Origin: Sclerotinia nivalis
Lineage: Eukaryota > Ascomycota > Leotiomycetes > Helotiales > Sclerotiniaceae
DNA: 64,000 bases
Reading direction: 5' to 3'
Assembly (NCBI GenBank): GCA_029531795.1
Contig: JAPEIS010000015.1
Location: 1,302,001 to 1,366,000, forward strand
Part shown: positions 47,893 to 59,490 of the stretch, piece by piece
How positions within the stretch are numbered: the first letter of the stretch is position 1
How the letters are laid out: each line of letters starts with the position of its first letter
Translations under genes and position numbers: made by a program
The notes under the pieces: model-generated
What the model saw: the letters and a program-made list of their open reading frames with translations, nothing else
Databases searched by the model: none
Told to the model about the DNA's origin: nothing

Positions 47893-48450
47893 TCACCAAA
47901 TTACGTAGAAATCGAACTTGATACATTCCAGACCCACTTTCCGATCAAATTTGATTGTTCCGCATATATTTGTGGCATTCCAGATCAGGTCATGGGACCT
48001 CAATAACTTCAGATTATAAGCAGTTGCCAGCTTGTTAATGGATTCGCTGATTTGTTGAAGAAATTTAAAAGCTTCATCTTGCCGGTTTACTCCTGATAGC
48101 TGAAAGTCAGTGCTGCCAGTTAGCTGATTAATCGAACGCTCCAAATCTTTCACGACTTACGGAAGCCGAACCTCCTTTCCCATAGGCACTGCTACTTTCC
48201 GGTCCTCCGCCGCCCCCCTATCATACCTCTCCACCGCTTGAAGTTCCTCATCATGATTCCCGTCCCACACTCCAGTGTTCCAGGTCTGGAATTCCTCAAA
48301 TTCTATCAAAATTGGTGCATTCAAGTATTCCAGTATATTCCTAGCGATAGTGATAGGTAAAATCTTAGAAATATGAAATATCTTCCGTGACATTAAGTCT
48401 GACACCACATCCGTACCAAAGATGTCTTCCAAAAATTTGATACACCCCAT
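47893..48450 (-). CDS. Small hypothetical protein, two exons
   Basis: Exons 48450-48161 and 48112-47893, with a 48-nt intron carrying GTAAGT, an AGCTAAC branch site and GCAG acceptor, giving 169 residues. The two frames join exactly. The N-terminus is alpha-helical and hydrophobic (ARNILEYLNAPILIEFEEFQ), the middle is charged (NHDEELQAVERYDRG), and the C-terminal half has a helix EAFKFLQQISESINKLATAY, then a beta-like end. No family recognised. Clean splice signals support it as a real gene, possibly lineage-specific. Confidence 0.6.
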
Positions 48451-51400
48451 ACTATCTAGATCTTCAGGTTGAATACAAGAAACACTAATGACGAATGAAA
48501 ATAATCTTCACTTTTGATTCATAGAATATCCACGGACGGAATGCACGGCTTCATGAAATGATTCTGAACTCTCAAGAATCATGATTATTTCAATCCACAA
48601 TTGGTTCTATTCATATTATATAATCTCAGATTGTCTGATATACATTGAATGAATCAATAAGGCCAAGAAGCAAACAAGGAATATCATGAAATCAAATCTG
48701 ATGCTATTTCATGAGTGGTACACCCACTAGTGATGAGTAAAGTAAGCTCGAATTTTTAGTTGTGTGCATTATGCTTTGAAATTTCTTAACTATGAGACCG
48801 ACCTTGTAGAAGGTTGAGTTTCTTTTCAAAGATATCGAAGATTTCCTGCCATCTTTCAACTTATTGTTCCTTAGAGTTGTATCTTGCATGGTGGACTCCT
48901 CAATCTCATCTTGAACTGTTGACTACTGAAGCTCTTAATAGAAGTCATCCTGTTTAATCTGTATTCACCCTTGCTTGCTGAATCCCATATACAATTCAAG
49001 AATGATTCAAACCAAGGCTTCTAAAAATATAATCATTGGCAGATAATAAGGTTTTATATAGATTTAATTTTGTAAAATATTTCTTTTCAACCAACCACTG
49101 TGGAGTTGGTAAAGGGCAAAGATATATTCTTTTGAATAAGTTTACAGATATTAGATTAATTAACCTTAAATAAACTACATCATTGAGATGGTTTTAGATT
49201 TCAGCTTATCCAACAATGCTCTAAAAATCCAAAATAGCTTAGACTTTCTAATTTAGAAACTTGTTGAGGGAAGGTGTATATCTTGCTAGGGCTGCTAGTG
49301 CGTATATCTTGCCCCTAGCAGCCCTTTTTGGGAGTGGTGAAGAAGTATAAATTACAAAAAACTGCTTCTTGCCAACAATAAATGATTGACCCAATCTTCT
49401 ACAGCTCATATTAACAACCTCAAAAGGATACTTCCTTAATGGACAATATTTGCTCTCATCCATTGGCTATGTCCTTAGTATTATAAAGGGAGGCACAAAA
49501 CGAAGGTTCCATCAAGAAAATACTTATTATTATTTTATATATTCAGCTTTGTGTTCTGAAATAAAAGGATCCTTCTTATACAATCTCTATCCTTACCTAC
49601 TGTATCTCATTTTGAGAGCTTGAAATAAGTTACAAGTCGAAATCTCTCCCATAATATTGATCTCTGTAGCCTTCCTCTTTCAGATCTGTAATCCTAAAAG
49701 ATAAGTTCCTTCCTTATCTGTTCACTGAATCTCGTCCCGAGAGATGGAAAAAGAATTCAAAGCAAATTTCTTTAAAAGAAAAAAGTATTCGCTCTTGTCT
49801 CGATTCGATGAGCCTTATAACTTTGAAAGATAAGTTCCTTCCTGGATAACTTCTATATCTGTTTATTGAGTCTCGACTCGAGAGTTTGAAAAGAACTAGA
49901 AGTAAAGCTCCTTAATAAAGTATTATTCATTTCTGTTTTATATGCATCAGCTTTATAGCTCTGAAAGATAGGGTTCTTCTTGAACAATTTCCACTCTTGT
50001 TTATCAGATCTTGACTACGAGAGCTTGAAAAGGATTGAAATTAAATTTCTAGAAAAGCTCATATTTTGTATCAATCAGTTTCGAGCCCCAAAAGATGTTT
50101 GCTTTTCAAAAAATCTGCACACTCATTTGCTATATCTCTTCTCGAAAACTACAAAGATTTAATTGTATAACTCTAAAGAAAGCATTCTTCACTTTCAGCA
50201 GTTTGATGTTGAGTCACAATCTTTAAAGTATGTATCCTGAACAAATCAATGTATCTATTCCCTTTTTAGTCTTATTTATACTTTATCGATATTGATCTGA
50301 TTCTAGCATTTATGCTCTTTGAAATCTCTAACTTTCATATTTTACACTTCATTTGCCAAATGATTCTCTCAAGTCTCTTATCCATCTTCATCTAAACTAA
50401 AAAAAAAAAAGTGTCTAAGTCAAGTATTTTTATCTTCATTTCAGTACAATTCACTTAATGGTGCACATCCCTCACTTAATTTTCTCCCAATATCGATTTC
50501 TTTACCTATTTTCCACTTCATTCATCAAATTAATGTTTTGCTCCCTTATTATTTTCAGATATACAGTTTTGTATTGGGTCATGTCCTCACTGGAGAAGAA
50601 ACTCATTCAATATGCTTTTCTCTCCAATTTTGATCATGTTAACATCAAATTTGACAATGAAATAGGCATCTCCGGATACATATCCATGACAATTCACAAA
50701 TTTAACAAAACATTTTATCTGAATAGTAAAAGCTTGGTGACTGCAAACTTCTACAGACTCCATCAAACAAGGTAGACAAAAGCAGCCAGGTCATCATATC
50801 CCTCGAATAACCTTCCCAGTCATCAAAACTAACCCACAAACAAACCCTTTCAAGCCCCATATTCCCAACAGATCAACAGCTCAACAGCTCCTTCTCTATC
50901 AATAGTTTCAATGACGCAAGAACAGCTATTCTACCCTAAGTCCCCGCTTTAATACCCCTCATCCCGCAATATCAGAAGGGAAAATCAGAAGAAAACCTCA
51001 ACAAAAGGCCCCGTGATCTCCACTATTATCATTTATCTTCCTTCAATTCACCTCCTTATCGCTCCGGTGTCGCCCGCCCTTTGAAGGACTTGGTCACAAA
51101 GTAATACCTGCGGAACTGCTTTTTGCTTCCAAAGAAACCGCACAAAGTACGGTCAAAATCCCGTCAAAATCCCAAAGCATCACTTCATAAGAACTCCAAC
51201 TAATTTGCTTGCCACATTGTGGAACAAGGTATTTACCAGTATTTTCACCGCTTTGGAAAGAGGCGGCTTCACAGATATTGAGCTAATTGCCTTGCCCTCT
51301 CGCAGATTCGGTTGTCCGGTCGCATACTCTCTCGCTGACCATCAAAGAACCAAGATATTCTCTTCAAAGGTATCCTCCTCCTCCTCCTCCTCCTCTCCTT

Positions 51401-52302
51401 TATACCGAGCCACTCCCAAGATCCTATACCAGTAGAGCAAGACTGCAGTCTATAGCACTTCTAATATAATCTAATCCAGCAGCTACGCAGTACCTAACGA
51501 TCTCTGCACCATTGAATATCAACACCCTTGATATTTCAAGGCATCAGAGTACGTCAAACGCTTCTTTGGCTATCTTTTGGTGGCCATTAACTCCAAATTT
51601 GTTCCTTTAAACTCTCAAAATCCCTGAAACAGAACTATTATGATCTCTGGTGCTTCTTGCACATTGTAATCAAGCACCCATACAAAGGTTTAACAGCATT
51701 TAACAGCAGCAGCATACTCTCTAAAAAGCACTATTGATCCTTTGAAGTTCTTGCATACCAAGGTATCTCCTCTCTACTTCGCCGATCCGTGCCCACTATC
51801 TCTTTTCCCTCTCCATCACACATTAACCTAAATATCCCCCTCAAAACAGGTCATACCGATCGATTTCCAATACCAAAACGACCCACAATACTTCCGATAA
51901 CGATCGCTACGCAATAGAGCCAGTACACGCATTCAAATACGGCGATTCAATTGGCTATAACTTACAACTTTTACCTATTATTCGACAAGACTACTCCTAT
52001 TCACTCACCTCAAATCGTACCCCTTCACCACGCTAACACGCAGAACTTTTCACAAACACCTCGAACTTCAACCTAAACCTCGATCTTTATCTTCTCAACT
52101 TCTTTAACTCCTTCAAAACAACTACGATTCCGATAGTAAGATCAATCAAGCACCTTCTACACATACAATAACACCATAATACCCGCACATAACCCTTCAA
52201 ACAACCAATCGCACAAACCTTTTCAAGTTCCCCTTCACGAACAGCACCAGCTATCGATCTTTACACAACCGACAACCGTCAAACCACCCCCAACCGCCCA
52301 TA
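48451..52302. other. 3.9-kb gene-free region upstream of the Cys-rich gene
   Basis: No supportable coding gene. Strongly AT-rich from 48.5 to 50.5 kb with the degenerate tandem repeat described separately. From 50.8 kb to the next start it becomes C- and A-rich, with a CTC repeat near 51375-51397 and pyrimidine tracts up to 52300. This looks like a long leader and promoter for the gene at 52303. Confidence 0.45.
49538..50230. repeat. Degenerate tandem repeat, about 125-nt period
   Basis: Four to six diverged copies share GCTTTATA..TCTGAAAGATA, AGTTCCTTC, a T-rich spacer and GAGAGCTTGAAAA. Clear copies start near 49538, 49680, 49808 and 49944; weaker ones near 50065 and 50160. Confidence 0.75.
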
Positions 52303-54021
52303 ATGTGCGTCAAGAAGTTCTGGGGCTACACCTGCGGCCATTGCAGTCCTCCCAGCCTCGTCAAGTGCCCGACAACCTCCCAAAACGAAAACTTCCCTCC
52401 CTGTTCCATGATGGCCGAACAGCCGGTCTTCGCCAATCAATTCTGTCACGGCTGCATGAGGGTAAGTTGGAATATGCAGGTCATAGCTGATGAGAATGCT
52501 CATAGGGAAAGACACGAGCGCGGAGAATGTAGCTGTGAGATTATTTTTGACAGGGCGGAGAGGGAGCGCAGGGAGAAGGAGAGAGAACTGAGAGAGGAGA
52601 GGAGGGAGAATGGGGAGAGAGAGGTTAGGGCTTTGAGGGAGGGTGGTGAGGAGTTGGAGGCTAGGGAGTTGAGGAGGGAGGGGGAGAGGAATGGGAGTGG
52701 GAGTGGGAGGGATGGGAATGCACGGGTTGGAACGAAGGGTAGAGGAAGAGGCCGGGATGCTGTGACAGATAAGATCGACGATAAGAACAACAGCGAAGGA
52801 CGCGACGGAAGAATGGAAGAAAGCCGCGAAAATACAGGTATGATGCGAGGATCTAACGGCGACTTCATAGTGGGCGCTGCTTCATCAGAATATCCCGACC
52901 CCCGTCCTACCGATCCCGCCTCCTTGCACCGATACTTTCATGTAGCTAACCAAATGGGCAACATTGGACACAGCTACATGAACCCCATGACCGACGTCAC
53001 GAACGGAATACCCATTTCAAACCCACCACTTATGACAAGTTCATCCCCAATACACGGGAACATGATGATCATCCCCCCTTCGCCAAGAATGAACAGCATG
53101 GGTGAGTATCCAACAAATCATCCCATCCACAGTAATCAGAGGATCGACAATCATCCACTTCATCCCTTTGGAATGATGCATACACCACCGCCACCACCCG
53201 CACCCGCAGGGCCTCCAAGCTATCAAAGTCCCCCCATGGCACCTTCCAATTACAGCGATGGCAATAATAGCAGTGTCTGTCGCGGGAACCAGTATTCCTG
53301 GAGTCCCAATACCGAGCCCAACGCACCCACTGATAACAGAGATCATCGATCATACAATCACACAGGTCAAACAAGAGTTCAATATCCGACTGTCCCAGAA
53401 TTCGCAGAACCAATCCCCTATCCACAGCACCAAAACATCGATCTCAACGCTCAGCGAAACGCCTATAACTACGTAGGCTACTACATGGACCGACCCAATG
53501 CCGTTACCAATGGCTCTCCCCAAACCCGCGCTCAAGGTCCCGGCCCCGTCTCAATGACCGATCATCAAACAACGGGAACTTTCATCCGTGCACCTACATT
53601 CTCACCACTTCCAGGTGGAGCAGCCGGTGCAGGAATGGTTTGGCACGCCTCGCACAATGATTTACCACCACTTCCACCGCAGATTCCCTATCTAGGGGAT
53701 TCAGTTCTAGTGCCTCCAGTCGTTCCAGCTGCTCCGAGATATTTCAACGAGACACCTCCTGCTTCTAGACGCCATGTGCGAAATGGAAATGCTCAACGCA
53801 ACGCGGTCCAACGACCAAGGACTAGCCAATCGATTGGCCAAATTCAGGTGGATGCGGCAACTACTACTGAAGGTCCAGCTCGAACTGATTTCCACGGGCA
53901 AGCAACTACTCAAGGCCAGGCTCGAATGGCTTCTGAGATCACGCCCGCAGCCACGAACATTTCTCTTTTACGTACACCAAGGGTCATCAGTAGTGTGCCA
54001 CGACCAAACTCAACAATGTGA
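52303..54021 (+). CDS. Cys-cluster, low-complexity hypothetical protein
   Basis: Intronless, 572 residues. The first 80 residues hold nine cysteines (2, 11, 14, 22, 34, 48, 51, 76, 78) in CGHC and CHGC-type pairs, suggesting zinc binding. Residues 82-180 form a highly charged Arg/Glu-rich helix. The rest is Pro/Asn/His/Met-rich and disordered with PPPPPAPAGPP-type runs. No family recognised. A possible 44-nt intron after CMR (about 52462-52505) was considered, but its removal shifts the frame into a stop, so the gene is taken as unspliced. The long gene-free upstream region suggests complex regulation; this is inference. Confidence 0.75.
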   Translation: MCVKKFWGYTCGHCSPPSLVKCPTTSQNENFPPCSMMAEQPVFANQFCHGCMRVSWNMQVIADENAHRERHERGECSCEIIFDRAERERREKERELREERRENGEREVRALREGGEELEARELRREGERNGSGSGRDGNARVGTKGRGRGRDAVTDKIDDKNNSEGRDGRMEESRENTGMMRGSNGDFIVGAASSEYPDPRPTDPASLHRYFHVANQMGNIGHSYMNPMTDVTNGIPISNPPLMTSSSPIHGNMMIIPPSPRMNSMGEYPTNHPIHSNQRIDNHPLHPFGMMHTPPPPPAPAGPPSYQSPPMAPSNYSDGNNSSVCRGNQYSWSPNTEPNAPTDNRDHRSYNHTGQTRVQYPTVPEFAEPIPYPQHQNIDLNAQRNAYNYVGYYMDRPNAVTNGSPQTRAQGPGPVSMTDHQTTGTFIRAPTFSPLPGGAAGAGMVWHASHNDLPPLPPQIPYLGDSVLVPPVVPAAPRYFNETPPASRRHVRNGNAQRNAVQRPRTSQSIGQIQVDAATTTEGPARTDFHGQATTQGQARMASEITPAATNISLLRTPRVISSVPRPNSTM

Positions 54022-54254
54022 AGGAATCAAGCATGAACAGGGCAATTTCAAGTAAGTACTCAAGCAAATAAAGATATTTTTTGAACAGGTCATTTGTATC
54101 GTGTAAGGCTGGAAACTATGCTAACTCAGCCTTTCACTTAGAATTTGTACATTGAGAACAAAGGAGAAAATTTGCGCCAGAATTGCTCAAAACAACTGTA
54201 CCATCACCGGCATCTAATTTTCCTTCCTCACTTTCCTTTCCATCGGAACTCCGA

Positions 54255-55804
54255 CTACCGATCAACTTCTCCGAAGACTGCGAGTATGTTAGCATGGATC
54301 TACAAGCGAAGCGACAAACGTTTTCATAGCAACTTACCCAAATCCATAGTACCAATGATAGCAACTGCATCAGCAAGCAAATGCCCTCTCGAGATTTGAT
54401 CGAATCCACTTAAATGGGCGAAACCTGGCGCGCGAATCTTGCATCGATATGGTCTTTCACTCCCGTCACTTACAACGTACACACCCATTTCACCCTTTGG
54501 CGCCTCAATTGCGGAATAAGTTTCTCCAGGTGGAACAGTGTATCCCTTGGTGAATAGCAAAAAGTGGTGGATGAGTGCTTCCATATTCTCCTTCATGGCA
54601 GCACGAGGTGGCGGCGAGATCTTGTAATCTTCTACTCGGACTGGTCCAGCTGGCATCTTATTCAAACATTGATGAATAATTCGCAGGGATTGTCTAAATT
54701 CCTCCATTCTGCAGAGGTATCGATCGTAGCAATCACCGTTGACACCGACTGGTACGTCGAACTCTACTTCGCCATATGCATCATATGGCTGACTCTTACG
54801 GATATCCCATGGAACACCACTTCCTCGAAGCATGACACCAGTAAAGCCTAAGTTCAAAGCATCGGCGGCTGAAACAACACCAACTCCTTTCGTTCTTCCA
54901 ATCCAAATTCTATTATCGGTAAGTAGTTCCTCCGTTTCGTCAATACGATCACCGAACTGAGTGGCCCATTGATAGATGTCATCAAGGAGTCCAACTGGGA
55001 TATCTTGATGGACACCACCTGGACGAACATATGCAGCATGCAAGCGGGCTCCCGAAACTCGTTCATAGAATTCCTACGGTGGATATTAGCATCATTACAT
55101 TTCTTAAATAGTCAAAAGTCATAATAATAAAATTTCCTCACCATAAGCTTCTCACGTTCCTCAAAACCCCACAAGAAAGGTGTGAGAGCACCAACATCCA
55201 TTGCGTGAGACAAAACCGACATAAGATGATTCAAAATTCTAGTAATTTCACCAAAAAGCGTTCGAATCCATTTCGCTCTCTCAGGAATCTCAACATTTAA
55301 CAACTTCTCAACAGCCAAGGAGAAACATTGCTCATTGGTCATCATAGAAACGTAATCCAATCGATCAAAGTATGGTAAGGCCTGGATATATGTCTTATAT
55401 TCGATCAACTTCTCGGTTCCACGATGCAATAAACCGACGTGAGGATCCGACCGCACGATTTCCTCCCCATTGAGCTCCAAAATTAAACGCAACACACCGT
55501 GAGCTGCCGGATGTTGAGGACCAAAGTTCACTGTATAATGGCGAATCTTCCTTTTCTCCACATGTTCGCCTTCCTGTAGACTCTCGTGAGCTAAGCTTGA
55601 ATTATCAAAGTTATTGGAAATCCCGAAATGTTCATCGGTAGGAACTAATTTTGTGCCCTCATATGGCTCTGCGTATCTGCGTGCTGGGAGTGCTGAGAAT
55701 GCTCGAATTGAGACTCTTGATGTTGAGGGACGAAGTGTAGTGGTGGGTCGCAACGAGCATTTGGCAGCTGTGCGCCCGGCCTGCCGAAATAGTGATGCAG
55801 CCAT
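54255..55804 (-). CDS. NDUFS2: NADH:ubiquinone oxidoreductase 49-kDa subunit (complex I)
   Basis: Three exons, 55804-55142, 55073-54338 and 54277-54255, giving 473 residues, the normal length. An Arg-rich mitochondrial targeting peptide of about 45 residues (ending [14 protein letters not shown]) precedes the mature protein. Signature blocks are [69 protein letters not shown] and the C-terminal [15 protein letters not shown]. The His and Asp/Tyr residues around the quinone site lie in these blocks. It is a peripheral-arm, matrix-side subunit that forms the ubiquinone pocket. The last exon encodes only seven residues plus the stop, but the standard C-terminus is recovered. It is divergent with the AC40 gene. 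Confidence 0.97.
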
Positions 55805-56141
55805 TGTGAACAAAACTGAAGAGATACTGGAGATATTTACCAGACCTCAATGCTTTGAGAGACAATGAGACTGTGAAGTGGGGAGTGAAGCCGTTTTAAC
55901 GTTCGCCTCTTTGATTATCTACAGAGTAGATGATGTTCATGACTTCTTGAGCTCGGATCTTTTGTTTAGCTTTGCTTATTTGAGACTCTTTGATTGGTGG
56001 TCATTCATCGCATGGGTCGGCACCGGTTGATCTTGACGCCGATATCAAAATTTATTTTTTTGTATCTTCAGAATCTTTGCGACAGAGTGAAAGACCCAAG
56101 AACCCGCCATTGAATATTTTTGGTTTTGAGAATTATACACA
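55805..56141. promoter_or_regulatory. Shared divergent promoter, complex I subunit / AC40
   Basis: 337 nt separate the two start codons in head-to-head arrangement, so both promoters must lie here. No specific motif is claimed. Confidence 0.6.
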
Positions 56142-57355
56142 ATGGCACCAAGATATACTAAGGCTGATGTCCCCCCACCTAAAACTTTCTCTGAGGAAGA
56201 AGTAGCAGCCAGAAAGGTACTAATTCTTTTGATGTTTACTGATTTTCATCTCTAATTTCTTCATAGATAGTAGGAGTAAACACCGAAACTGTTACAAACA
56301 TCACATCCACAGATTTCCCAAACCATTGGCCTAACGAAGATCATTCTTGGGATAAAAACAAATTTCGTGAGAATCTTCAAATAGTATTTCACCAAAACGA
56401 ACCACTCCTCTCTTCATTTTCCCTCATCGGCATCGATGCGTCTGTCGCCAATGCCTTCCGTCGAATCCTCATTGCCGAAATACCTACCCTCGCTATCGAG
56501 TACTGTTTCGTAAAAAACAACACATCCGTCATTCAAGATGAAGTTCTCTGCGCTCGTCTCGGTCTCGTGCCATTTAAGGGAGGAAAAGAAGGACTCTTAG
56601 ATTTCATGAAATGGTTCAAAAAGCCTGAGGACGAAACCCCCGAAGAAGAACGTCACCTCGGCTCCTTTGACCACAATACCATTCAATTGTCTCTAAAAGT
56701 CGAATGTACACGCAACAAGGAAGCTGCTCCTGGTGAAAATGACCCAAGAAAACTATACCACAATGCACATATTTATGCGAAGGATATCGAATTCAAGCCT
56801 TTTGGACGACAACTCGAGTATTTCAGCGGCGAAAACGCTATCAGGAGTCCCAATCCAGATATTTTGATTGCGAAGATGAGACCGGGTCAAGTCATTGATA
56901 TTGACATGCATGCGGTTAAGGGAATTGGAAGAGATCATGCCAAATTCTCGCCGGTAGCTACAGCTTCGTATCGTTTATTGCCAGTAATCGATATTACCCA
57001 ACCAATTTTGGGTAAAGATGCAGAAAAATTCAAAAAATGTTTCCCGCCAGGCGTTATTGGAATTGAGAAAGTTACAGCGAAGGAGGCCAAGATCAAGGGA
57101 AGCGGATATCAAGGACATGAAGGAGAGAAGAAGGCAGTCGTTGTAGATGCCATGAGGGATACGGTCAGCAGAGAATGTTTAAGACACGAGGAATTCCAAG
57201 GCAAGGTCAAATTGGGAAGAGTTAGAGATCATTTCATCTTCTCGATCGAGAGTTTGGGACAATGGGATAGCGATGAGCTGTTTTTGGAGTCCATCAAGAC
57301 ATTGAGAACAAAGTGTGAAGCTTTCAAAACAAATTTGCAGAATATGACGAAGTAA
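56142..57355 (+). CDS. rpc40: RNA polymerases I and III subunit AC40 (RPAC1)
   Basis: Exons 56142-56216 and 56267-57355 (50-nt intron), 387 residues. The alpha-like N-terminal domain contains SFSLIGIDASVANAFRRILI and AEIPTLAIEYCFV (about 75-107), the RNA polymerase D / alpha signature, followed by LCARLGLVPFKGG. The C-terminal dimerisation part ends ESIKTLRTKCEAF. AC40 pairs with AC19 to form the alpha-like heterodimer that nucleates assembly of RNA polymerases I and III in the nucleus. The ATG at 56142 gives the basic start MAPRYTKAD. Confidence 0.96.
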
Positions 57356-57632
57356 TTATAGAGATATAGGGGGATGATCTTGTCACTAGCATTGCCGGAG
57401 TTTGGGAAATATGGCGTTGGTCGGTCCACTCGCGGATAAAGAGGTATCTCGGTTCTAGAGAGTTTATTATAACCAAAAAATTGATGCTACTTATATGATA
57501 TCATTTCTCATAATCCAGTTATGAGTAGCTACGCAAGCTATGCGAACTCCTTTTGCCATGACCCCGCTGATTCTACTTCATTTTGCTCATCATTCATTCG
57601 TCGTTATTCCTGTTCTTACCCACCTAATCTGA

Positions 57633-59243
57633 TCAATTCTCTTTCATGGCAACGGTCTCAAATGGCCTTGAGAAGTGTAATCTGTACTTGAACATCACTG
57701 AACCTAACGATGGATCCGTCACCGCAATCTCATCTCCATCTCCAGTCATCTCTCCCATCTTCCTCGTTAAATTGTGCTCGGTCTTCACACGCAAGCTCTC
57801 TGGGCTCTGCATGTACAGAGATTTGTTGTACGCCGAACGAATTGACGGTTTCTTGAGTTGGGCTTCTGGTCTGTGAGCAAGAGAATCAATGAACTCTTGG
57901 AGAGTCAAATTTGGGTCGATGCTCAAATCCCTCGCCAAATTCCCGCACACAGGACAATCGTCCTTTTTCTCGTGTTTAAAGGTGTATGTGTAAATACTGT
58001 CGTTTCCACTGTACATCATATAGTTTTCTTCCATCCCCAGAGCAGGATTGGTGCTGCTTGCAATCTTGAAGGCTTCGTTACAGCAGCTGGCTGCAATAAT
58101 AGCATTGGTCGAAGCAATTGCCGGAATAATGTTTTTGACAACACCTTGAGTCAGAGAATAAGTAACACCTGGGATGTTAAACTCTTGAGCTCTTGTCAAA
58201 GCCTTTTTATAGAGCCAGGTGATATGCTCAGGGTCATCATTATCCAGCTTTGGAAATGGCTTCTCTTGCTCCCATGCCATGATATGTGCCCATTCGATGC
58301 AATGCTCCGGTTGGCGGGGAATAGTCGCGAGAGTACAGAGAGGAACTGCGGCTCTTGGCGCATGCATATCGAGTTGACATTCAATACATGAGGTCAGAGT
58401 TGGAAGAATGACACGAGATTGGCCTTTGAAACCTAATAATACCATTAGAATCTTTGCTTGAAGTGGCTCGAATGTCTCCAATACCTTCGGTGCCTCCATC
58501 TATCAATGGCTTCAAACTCTCCGGATTGTCCAAATCCACCATTTCTACCAAAGTAGAATTGATCCATCGCCGAGCTTCAATACTATCCAGCCCACATACT
58601 ACAATACTGAACTGCATATAGAATGCCTCATCCTTGTCTTGGATCTTGCAATTGTGCGGTACGATTGTGACGCCCTTTACTCGTTTCTCCACGAATTTGG
58701 CTGCAACTTCGGCTTTGGATTTGCCAACATCGCTATGGCGGAAAAGAAATTGTCGATTTAAATTCGAGACATCGATTGTATCTACAAGAGCTTAGTCCGA
58801 ATGCTCCAGGGAATGTGAGAAACAAATAAATACCCATATCAATCACATGTATCGTTTTGAATCCTGATAGTGCCAAATTCTTCAAGATTTCGCAACCCAG
58901 CCCTCCTGCTCCTCTGTTTCTTATTAGCACTCTGAGCTCCGTTTGGCGAATTTCCTAGGCAACCAACATTACCCTACAAAAGTGTCAGTAACTGTTTTTA
59001 TCTCTCTCCTTGAAATATCCGAACTTACAAGATCTTCAAGCCGTCAAGAAATGCAGTTGCCTCCTCACTGCCATTGAAATCCTCATCAGTGAATGGCCCA
59101 GGAGTCCGACGGATATTGTCTAGATAAGTCCTTTAGAAAGTTAGTTTTATGGTAAATAAGTCGAGATAGTAGCTTTACCATCGCGAGAGCGGCTGAGCCG
59201 ACATAACTGGAGCACTTGAAAAAGTCGTTACCTCTCCAGTCAT
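57633..59243 (-). CDS. uba3: NEDD8-activating enzyme E1 catalytic subunit
   Basis: Six exons: 59243-59179, 59130-59029, 58973-58968, 58913-58834, 58781-58485 and 58432-57633. They sum to 1350 nt, 449 residues. The 6-nt third exon completes [20 protein letters not shown] (the ATP-binding Rossmann strand and loop). Next come [19 protein letters not shown] and [12 protein letters not shown]. The catalytic Cys is about residue 216 in [18 protein letters not shown]. Zinc-binding pairs are SCIEC and CPVC. The C-terminal end is the E2-binding ubiquitin-fold region. With Ula1/NAE1 it adenylates NEDD8 and passes it to Ubc12, activating cullin ligases. It is divergent with tel2 over 247 nt. Confidence 0.95.
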
Positions 59244-59490
59244 TTTCGCGTTAAAGGAGCTTGTTGTAGAGAAGAATTGTAAGATCAAGATATCTCCGAG
59301 CTGTTGGAATGGATGGTCCTGCTTATCGAGGTGCATGAGCTCCTTAGCGCTATCACAGCCGCGCTAGCCGCGACCGCCCGCCGCATTATGGGCTATATAA
59401 GATGATTGACAAGACCAATGCGAGAACCCAAAAGTTCTTGGATCTAAAAAATTTATACAGAGTCTTTCCTTGGGCAAAGTCAATGTAGCC
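59244..59490. promoter_or_regulatory. Shared divergent promoter, uba3 / tel2
   Basis: 247 nt between the two starts, containing a GC-rich patch (CCGCGCTAGCCGCGACC near 59355-59375) in otherwise AT-rich DNA. Both promoters must fit here. Confidence 0.6.
59483..59488 (+). promoter_or_regulatory. Start-stop minimal uORF (ATG TAG) before tel2
   Basis: ATGTAG is followed after two bases by the main start in ATGTAGCCATGG. The uORF has no internal codon. Confidence 0.55.

Noticed and set aside
52462..52505. 44-nt intron in the Cys-cluster gene
   Set aside because: Removal shifts the frame and meets a stop within nine codons, whereas the unspliced frame continues with further cysteines.
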